NCBI GenBank assembly: GCA_017860985.1
Contig: JAGFXG010000052.1
Span: forward strand, 1 to 7,395
Direction of reading: 5' to 3'
Origin: Deltaproteobacteria bacterium
GTDB lineage: Bacteria; Desulfobacterota; Syntrophia; Syntrophales; Smithellaceae
DNA length: 7,395 nucleotides
In this document: piece after piece, positions 6,214-7,395 of the stretch
Layout: every line of letters begins with the position of its first letter
How positions within the stretch are numbered: the stretch's first letter is position 1
Notes under the pieces: generated by a model
The model's input: only the letters and a program-made list of their open reading frames with translations
The model's database searches: none
Told to the model about the DNA's origin: nothing
Made by a program: the position numbers and the translations under genes

Positions 6214-6513
6214 ATGACATGGGATGCTGTTGCCAATATATTTCAGGGTGTCACCACTTTAGCGGACGCGTTTTCCAATAACCCTAAAATGGCCATTGCC
6301 AGAATCGGCCTGATCGGGCTTGGGCTCTTGCTGGTCTACATGGGCAAAAAGGGGTATCTGGAGGCATTGCTCATGATCCCCATGGGATTGGGCATGGCCA
6401 CGGTGAATGCGGCTATCATGTTTTTTGATCCCCTGAAACTCCATGGTGGAATGGGAACGCTTTTTGTGGAGGCGCAAGCCGAGGCAACGGCGGATGCCGT
6501 AAAGCGTCATTGA
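6214..6513 (+). CDS. Small membrane protein resembling the N-terminus of a sodium-translocating decarboxylase beta subunit
   Basis: This 99-residue ORF has an excellent ribosome site (AAGGAG at 6200-6205, 8 bases before the ATG). It carries an amphipathic start, a hydrophobic segment (about 29-45, ARIGLIGLGLLLVYMG), a GKKG turn, and a second hydrophobic segment (49-71, LEALLMIPMGLGMATVNAA). The order LLLVYMGKKGYLEALLMIPMGLG matches the start of OadB/GcdB/MmdB beta subunits, the membrane part of biotin-dependent decarboxylases that couple decarboxylation to sodium export. Those proteins are about 370-430 residues; here the frame stops after residue 99, before any of the transport core, and the following DNA does not continue the family. 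It is therefore either a 5' remnant of a broken gene or a shortened, repurposed small membrane protein. The strong ribosome site and the overlap with the next ORF favour the second, but this is inference from memory of the family rather than a search. Confidence 0.55.
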   Translation: MTWDAVANIFQGVTTLADAFSNNPKMAIARIGLIGLGLLLVYMGKKGYLEALLMIPMGLGMATVNAAIMFFDPLKLHGGMGTLFVEAQAEATADAVKRH

Positions 6514-6689
6514 CTTACGGATTGACGATCATCATGTCTTTTTGTGTCGCCGGCATGATTCAGCTAATGGTCGTGCTGCTGGAAAATCATTCTAAAAAAG
6601 AAAAGTTAGTTTTCTCAAGTACGCCTTTAGCTTCGCCAAACTTTTCGTTAGATATTACGGCCTTGAAATTCGGCGTAAATTCTGTTTAA
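6510..6689 (+). CDS. Possible 59-residue single-membrane-helix protein
   Basis: A frame opens at TTG (6510), overlapping the TGA of the preceding gene as TTGA, and runs to TAA at 6687-6689. The product has one hydrophobic helix (about residues 3-23, containing YGLTIIMSFCVAGMIQLMVV), then a basic HSKKEK stretch and a polar tail, a plan similar to decarboxylase gamma subunits (OadG) although no diagnostic motif is visible. An ATG start at 6534 would give 51 residues but cuts into the helix. No clear ribosome site precedes either start, so translation would depend on coupling to the upstream gene. It could also be a coincidental open frame in the gap between two genes. Confidence 0.35.
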   Translation: MTYGLTIIMSFCVAGMIQLMVVLLENHSKKEKLVFSSTPLASPNFSLDITALKFGVNSV

Positions 6690-6714
6690 TCTCTCTGGAG
6701 AAGGATTGTTTCAT

Positions 6715-7395
6715 ATGGCAACAAAACAAAAACCCGTTGAGAAGAGTAATCCGTGGGTTTCATCAGCGCTGAAGGTCAATCTGGAAAGGACGGCCACGGA
6801 CGTCCGGATTCCCGAGCAATACGCGCCGCTTTTACAGATTGTCCGGGACCACTACGGCCTGCAGAAAAAAACCCGCGAGATGCTGACGGAGCTCAATCAC
6901 CCTTATGTAAACTGGGATTACGTCCTCAAAGAACTCAAGTCCATCTCCATTGGTGATTTTTATATCTACAATAATCACCCGGAGGGACTGTCCGCTTTAT
7001 CCATTCTGTTGACAATTTATTTTGATGTCCTGAAATCCTCCGCATCCGATGATGTCAAAGACAGCGCCATTCATTATCTTTTCGATTACGCGGACGCGAT
7101 TATCATGCACAGCAATGAATTTCTTGAGAGAAACCTGTCTTTGTTTCCGGGATTCATTAATTCTTTCATGGAAATCGCCGATGCGGAATCGGGTCTGTTT
7201 AAAAAATGCTCCTCTTATCTGAAACGAATCATCCGGGCCGTTACGGAAAAGAAGGTCACTCTCTCCACGCCGGTTTTCGACAGGCTGCTGTACAAGATGT
7301 TCAAGGCGACCTATTCATTCTGGCTGACCCAGCCCGATCCCGCCTTATGGCTCATCGTGGAACGAGGTACCGGCGCGATGTTCGAGGAGAAGACC
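6715..7395 (+). CDS. Unrecognised large protein, N-terminal 227 residues (runs off the window)
   Basis: An uninterrupted frame starts at ATG 6715 behind a good ribosome site (GGAGAAGGA at 6697-6705, 9 bases away) and is still open at the last base, so the gene is 3'-truncated by the window edge. The visible part is soluble, mixed in charge and apparently mostly helical, with no signal peptide or membrane segment. Recognisable landmarks are DHYGLQKKTREMLTELNHP (45-63), NWDYVLKELK (66-75), GDFYIYNNHPEG (80-91) and WLIVERGTG (212-220). I do not recognise a characterised domain. The NHPYVNWDYV...FYxYNxHPEG pattern reminds me of the N-terminal helical region of large deltaproteobacterial proteins that carry a PEP/pyruvate-binding (phosphate dikinase-like) domain further on, but that part is outside the window. 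It follows the small membrane protein ORFs by 25 bases and is probably in the same transcript. Confidence 0.8.
   Translation, partial: MATKQKPVEKSNPWVSSALKVNLERTATDVRIPEQYAPLLQIVRDHYGLQKKTREMLTELNHPYVNWDYVLKELKSISIGDFYIYNNHPEGLSALSILLTIYFDVLKSSASDDVKDSAIHYLFDYADAIIMHSNEFLERNLSLFPGFINSFMEIADAESGLFKKCSSYLKRIIRAVTEKKVTLSTPVFDRLLYKMFKATYSFWLTQPDPALWLIVERGTGAMFEEKT

Noticed and set aside
6590..6617. A possible terminator-like hairpin (AGAAAA / TTTTCT with a 5-base loop and a T-run on the minus strand).
   Set aside because: The stem is six pairs, almost all A-T, and too weak to terminate. It lies inside the 59-residue ORF and would act only on minus-strand transcription, for which there is no gene nearby.

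Overview
The window looks like chromosomal DNA of an anaerobic, fatty-acid or aromatic-acid degrading bacterium, most likely a Syntrophus/Smithella-type deltaproteobacterium (Desulfobacterota). This is an inference from gene content: a cysteine-rich old yellow enzyme, an acyl-CoA dehydrogenase homologue, a MoxR/CoxE-type ATPase pair, and a fragment resembling the beta subunit of a sodium-pumping acyl-CoA decarboxylase. No ribosomal or marker gene is present to confirm the lineage, and there is no tRNA, rRNA, CRISPR array or insertion sequence.

Layout. (1) 31-1140, minus strand: a single-domain flavin oxidoreductase of the old yellow enzyme family with a C-terminal four-cysteine cluster. (2) 1141-1497: a divergent intergenic region with a near-consensus sigma70 promoter on each strand (minus TTGACA-17-TATAAA, plus TTGACA-17-TATACT). 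(3) 1498-2262, plus: a PlsC-type lysophosphatidate acyltransferase that runs convergently to within 11 bases of the next gene. (4) 5791-2274, minus: a probable operon in the order MoxR/CoxD-like AAA+ ATPase, CoxE-like von Willebrand factor A protein, and a divergent acyl-CoA dehydrogenase whose usual catalytic Glu is replaced by Lys (a Glu is present at the alternative isovaleryl-CoA dehydrogenase position). (5) 5792-6213: a 422-base divergent control region with a 26-base near-perfect palindrome and overlapping promoter-like elements on both strands. (6) 6214-7395, plus: a 99-residue membrane protein that looks like only the N-terminal quarter of a decarboxylase beta subunit, a 59-residue single-membrane-helix ORF overlapping its stop codon, and a large ORF that runs off the window end.

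How they may work together. In known systems a MoxR ATPase and a vWA partner form a chaperone pair that remodels or activates a client enzyme (CoxD/CoxE, NorQ/NorD, CbbQ/CbbO). The only other gene in this cluster is the acyl-CoA dehydrogenase homologue, so it is the obvious candidate client or partner. The divergent plus-strand cluster (two small membrane proteins and a large cytosolic protein) shares the same control region and might be co-regulated. These two linked units, especially the small-membrane-protein unit, are the least explained parts of the window.
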